Origin: Clostridium sp. CAG:253
GTDB lineage: Bacteria > Bacillota > Clostridia > Lachnospirales > Lachnospiraceae
Reading direction: 5' to 3'
NCBI GenBank assembly: GCA_000436755.1
Contig: FR887319.1
Location: 32,913 to 42,427, forward strand
Length of the DNA: 9,515 nt
The number at the start of each line of letters is the position of its first letter. The first letter of the stretch is position 1. A program made the position numbers and the translations under genes. The notes under the pieces are model-generated. The model saw nothing but the letters and a program-made list of their open reading frames with translations. It was not told where the DNA came from and ran no database searches. Shown in pieces: positions 7,472 through 9,515 of this stretch.

Positions 7472-7678
7472 TTGAAAACATTAGATTATATTTTACTGAC
7501 ACTTGTTGTAATTGGTGCAGTCAACTGGGGACTTATAGGATTCTTAAGATTCGACCTTGTACGAGTCTTATTCGGAGATATGACCATACTTTCGAGAATT
7601 ATATATGCCGCAGTAGGCATTGGCGGACTTTATGCCATCAGTTATTATGGTCGTATACGCTCTGCCGGAGAATATTAG
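7472..7678 (+). CDS. DUF378 family small membrane protein
   Basis: A 68-residue integral membrane protein, the only plus-strand gene seen. Two hydrophobic helices lie near residues 4-25 and 41-60. The segment AVNWGLIGF (16-24), followed by DLVRVLFG (28-35) and IIYAAVGIGGLY (43-54), is characteristic of the DUF378 (YuzA-like) family; function is unknown. The start is TTG at 7472 with GGAGG (7461-7465) six bases upstream. It is transcribed divergently from the M14 peptidase gene and convergently with the carboxypeptidase gene, so it appears to be a single-gene unit ended by the terminator at 7738-7800. Its length matches the family. Confidence 0.
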   Translation: MKTLDYILLTLVVIGAVNWGLIGFLRFDLVRVLFGDMTILSRIIYAAVGIGGLYAISYYGRIRSAGEY

Positions 7679-7697
7679 TATGCATCCTCACGGAGTA

Positions 7698-7742
7698 TTT
7701 TTAATGTTATAGGAAACAAAAAGTTTCCTATAACATTAAAAA
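7698..7742. repeat. Perfect 20-bp inverted repeat with 5-base loop
   Basis: Arms at 7698-7717 and 7723-7742 are exact reverse complements around an AAAAA loop (7718-7722). The outer five base pairs are T on the left and A on the right, so on either strand the hairpin is preceded by U and followed by A. This is opposite to an intrinsic terminator. Only four pairs are G-C. It begins 19 bases after the DUF378 stop and its right A-tract is shared with the neighbouring terminator. Confidence 0.
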
Positions 7743-7800
7743 AGTCCATCTATATGATATATAAGTCCCTGACAGGCTCATCATATAGACGGGCTTTTTA
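7738..7800. terminator. Bidirectional intrinsic terminator between convergent genes
   Basis: Arms at 7739-7758 and 7780-7799 pair over 20 positions with one A-C mismatch (7748/7790) and one T-G pair (7745/7793) around a 21-base loop. The outer pairs are an A-tract at left and T-tract at right, so both strands give a stem followed by U residues. It serves the plus-strand DUF378 gene and the minus-strand carboxypeptidase gene, whose stop is at 7804. Confidence 0.
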
Positions 7801-7803
7801 TTT

Positions 7804-8793
7804 TTATTTATTTTCCATTTCTAACAAATGACTCATCTGTGAATACAAACTAAAGGAATCACTGGCATGCATTACAACCGATATATAATCTTTACCGTTG
7901 TCATTCTTTGTATACAATATAAGATTTGAACCTGCCATCGACGTTGTCCCTGTTTTTCCTCCTATAACCGTGACACCATCAGGTGCTTTGGCACTTCCAA
8001 GAAGATATTTGTCTGTTGACGAAAACCATAATGTCTTTTTAGAACCGTCTGCACCTTTAAATTCCGCTTTATAAGAAGACTGGTTTATTATATCCATAAA
8101 TACATCATAATTTAACAGCTCATGGAATACAAGATAAAGGTCATACGGTGTTGTATAATGATTATCATCATGAAGTCCGTGCGGATTGACAAAGTTTGAA
8201 CCTGAACATCCAAGGCTCTTTGCCTCTTTATTCATAAGCTCTGCAAACTTTTCAACACTTCCTGATATATGTTCGGCTATGGCAATACCTGCATCATTAC
8301 CCGAACATATCAAAAATGAGTATAAAAGTTTTTTCAGAGTGATTTTATCACCCTCTGCAAAACCACACAGTTTTGCCCCATATTCCGTAATATGTGTAGC
8401 ATTATATCCGATTGTTACCACATCATCAAGATTTCCGTATTTTAATGCTACAAGTGCTGTCACAATTTTTGTTGTACTTGCCGGATACATTTTCTGATAT
8501 ATGTTATCAGCGTAAAGCATTTTGTTGTCTGTATTGTCAAAGATAAGAGAAGCACCTGCGGTCATAAATAAGTCTTTTTCTGACTGCTTTTTCTTTGGAA
8601 CAACACATATATTTGAAGAAAAAAGCTGCTGCTCTTTTGTCCCGAACGCATTTTGCCCATCATGTGGCAAAATAACATCATAGTTATTAAATATTGATAC
8701 ATCCGTCTGACAGCCTGTCAGCACAAACGATGCTATCAATACAATAGAAATAATCCTGCATCTTTTTTTTATTACATTCATGCCTGTAACCAC
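7804..8793 (-). CDS. Lipoprotein serine-type D-Ala-D-Ala carboxypeptidase (peptidase S11)
   Basis: A low-molecular-weight penicillin-binding protein that removes the terminal D-Ala from peptidoglycan stem peptides outside the membrane. It has 329 residues. The N-terminus has a basic segment, a hydrophobic core and lipobox LTGC with C28, so it should be lipid-anchored. Active-site motifs are S106-T-T-K109 in PASTTK, S164-G-N166, and K280-T-G282 in GGKTGTT. The protein ends about 47 residues after KTG, without the C-terminal beta domain and amphipathic anchor helix of DacA/PBP5; the lipid anchor presumably replaces it. The start is taken as GTG at 8793, which has AAAAGG (8803-8808) nine bases upstream; ATG at 8781 is possible but has no properly spaced site. 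It starts 25 bp after mgsA, implying one operon, and ends just before a bidirectional terminator. Family assignment is secure. Confidence 0.
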   Translation of the reverse strand: MVTGMNVIKKRCRIISIVLIASFVLTGCQTDVSIFNNYDVILPHDGQNAFGTKEQQLFSSNICVVPKKKQSEKDLFMTAGASLIFDNTDNKMLYADNIYQKMYPASTTKIVTALVALKYGNLDDVVTIGYNATHITEYGAKLCGFAEGDKITLKKLLYSFLICSGNDAGIAIAEHISGSVEKFAELMNKEAKSLGCSGSNFVNPHGLHDDNHYTTPYDLYLVFHELLNYDVFMDIINQSSYKAEFKGADGSKKTLWFSSTDKYLLGSAKAPDGVTVIGGKTGTTSMAGSNLILYTKNDNGKDYISVVMHASDSFSLYSQMSHLLEMENK

Positions 8794-8818
8794 GAAAATA
8801 AACCTTTTATATATCAGT

Positions 8819-9226
8819 CTATAATCCTTCCTTTTTTAATATTTCACGCCATTCGAGATCTCCTCTGTCGAGGGCTTTTATAAGTAACTCTGCCGTAGCA
8901 AGATTTGTTGCAAACGGAATATTATATGTGTCACATAAATGAATAACGTTATTAACATCCGGTTCATGTGATTTTGGCGATAGAGGATCACGCAAAAAGA
9001 TAACCATATCTATCTGATTATGCTCTATCTGTGACGCAAGCTGCTGTTCTCCGCCAAGATGTCCCGCAAGATATTTATGAATATTTAAATTTGTAACCTC
9101 TTCAATGAGGCGACCGGTTGTACCTGTCGCATAAATATCATGTTTACTCAAAATTCCTCTGTATGCAATAGCAAAATTCTGCATAAGTATTTTTTTTGCA
9201 TCATGTGCAATTAGTCCAATGTTCAT
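8819..9226 (-). CDS. mgsA: Methylglyoxal synthase with Glu at the catalytic Asp position
   Basis: Cytoplasmic MgsA converts dihydroxyacetone phosphate to methylglyoxal and phosphate, a bypass of lower glycolysis used under phosphate limitation or sugar overflow. It has 135 residues from ATG at 9226. Conserved sites, with E. coli numbering in brackets, are H8-D9 (H19-D20), K12 (K23), T34-G-T-T-G38 (45-49) and H87...D90 (H98, D101). The catalytic-loop segment reads AGHLGGEQQ (54-62) where E. coli has SGPMGGDQQ, so S65, P67 and D71 are replaced by Ala, His and Glu. D71 is the proposed catalytic base in E. coli. AGGGG (9235-9239) is eight bases before the ATG; an in-frame GTG at 9235 overlaps that site and is rejected. 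It lies between the RodA/FtsW-type gene (45 bp gap) and the carboxypeptidase gene. Family is secure, activity slightly less so. Confidence 0.
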   Translation of the reverse strand: MNIGLIAHDAKKILMQNFAIAYRGILSKHDIYATGTTGRLIEEVTNLNIHKYLAGHLGGEQQLASQIEHNQIDMVIFLRDPLSPKSHEPDVNNVIHLCDTYNIPFATNLATAELLIKALDRGDLEWREILKKEGL

Positions 9227-9232
9227 CTTATT

Positions 9233-9239
9233 CACCCCT
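9233..9239 (-). promoter_or_regulatory. Ribosome binding site fixing the mgsA start
   Basis: AGGGGTG on the minus strand. Its AGGGG core is eight bases before ATG 9226 and the site overlaps the in-frame GTG at 9235, which excludes that codon as the start. Confidence 0.
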
Positions 9240-9271
9240 GTTTTTATCTTATCATTTATTATCCATATATT

Positions 9272-9515
9272 TTAAATATCCAGCCCAATCTCATCAATCT
9301 CATCCTCTTCCGGTGGATTAAGATTTCTCATGGTAAAACCTTCCTTGCTTGATTTGGCTGGCTGTATACCTACGTTCATAACCAGCCCTATCCCTATCAT
9401 AGACGATATCATGGAACTTAAACCATTGCTTATAAATGGCAATGGAAGTCCCGTATTTGGAAAGATAAAAGTTACTACACATATATTTGCAAATACCTGA
9501 AACATAAACATGGCA
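9272..9515 (-). CDS. RodA/FtsW/SpoVE-family peptidoglycan polymerase, C-terminal end only
   Basis: The last 81 or so codons of a SEDS-family glycosyltransferase that polymerises lipid II during elongation or division. The frame is open through the right window edge, so the start is not present. The visible part has QVFANICVV followed by PNTGLPLPFIS, the strongly conserved extracellular loop of RodA/FtsW, then a final membrane helix ending near NVG. A short cytoplasmic tail rich in acidic residues (EEDEIDE) follows. The usual PFISYGG(S/T)S reads PFISNGLSS here. It cannot be decided from this fragment whether the protein is RodA, FtsW or SpoVE. The following mgsA and carboxypeptidase genes are in the same direction at short spacing, consistent with a cell-wall operon. 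Confidence 0.
   Translation of the reverse strand, partial: AMFMFQVFANICVVTFIFPNTGLPLPFISNGLSSMISSMIGIGLVMNVGIQPAKSSKEGFTMRNLNPPEEDEIDEIGLDI

Noticed and set aside
7459..7704. Alternative 81-codon plus-strand frame overlapping the DUF378 gene
   Set aside because: The frame at 7472 has the GGAGG site at proper spacing and matches DUF378; the alternative starts on the ribosome binding site and looks like a shadow.
1..9515. CRISPR arrays, tRNA or rRNA genes, insertion sequences, toxin-antitoxin or phage genes
   Set aside because: No regularly spaced repeats, cloverleaf-like segments, transposase or integrase motifs were seen by eye on either strand; nearly all sequence is accounted for by ten genes.

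Overview
The window is about 9.5 kb of AT-rich, gene-dense DNA. It most resembles a motile, anaerobic, low-GC Firmicute of the Lachnospiraceae (Roseburia, Agathobacter, Lachnospira or Butyrivibrio type). The reasons are an [FeFe]-hydrogenase maturase (HydF), a chemotaxis receptor, a DUF3877-type protein (a family I associate with Eubacterium rectale relatives), strong GGAGG ribosome binding sites, and several TTG or GTG starts. This is inference from gene content; no rRNA or other species marker is present. Nine genes lie on the minus strand and one small gene lies on the plus strand.

Right part (9515 down to 7804, minus): the C-terminal end of a RodA/FtsW/SpoVE glycan polymerase (cut by the window edge), a methylglyoxal synthase (mgsA) and a lipoprotein-type D-Ala-D-Ala carboxypeptidase. 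Spacing is short and all three share a direction, so this looks like one cell-wall operon with mgsA embedded in it. The MgsA carries Glu at the position of the catalytic Asp of the E. coli enzyme.

Middle (about 7803 to 7297): a small two-helix DUF378 membrane protein is encoded on the plus strand. It converges on the carboxypeptidase gene, and a bidirectional hairpin terminator lies between them. Next to that terminator is a separate, perfect 20-bp inverted repeat whose flanking T and A tracts have the wrong polarity for a terminator. The DUF378 gene diverges from the next block across a 175-bp intergenic region.

Left-centre (7296 down to 3406, minus): a secreted M14 metallocarboxypeptidase with a Pro/Thr/Lys linker and two basic Fn3-like domains, a phosphoglycolate-phosphatase-like HAD hydrolase, a ten-helix EamA/DMT transporter and a DUF3877 protein. 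The last two are almost abutting, with the downstream ribosome binding site inside the end of the upstream gene. One promoter in front of the peptidase gene could drive all four.

Left (3326 down to 1, minus): an orphan OmpR/PhoB-type response regulator, a six-helix methyl-accepting chemotaxis protein without extracellular sensor or HAMP domain, and hydF (cut at the left edge). The first two each have a good sigma-A-like promoter whose -35 box overlaps the stop codon of the preceding gene. hydF follows the receptor gene after 33 bp and is probably co-transcribed with it.

No mobile element, CRISPR array, tRNA or rRNA was seen. The region reads as ordinary chromosomal housekeeping and envelope content. 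The least understood parts are the DUF3877/EamA pair, the unusual receptor, the MgsA substitution and the non-terminator palindrome.

[Form note: the original answer gave no feature confidences; every confidence of 0 is a placeholder required by the schema, not an estimate.]
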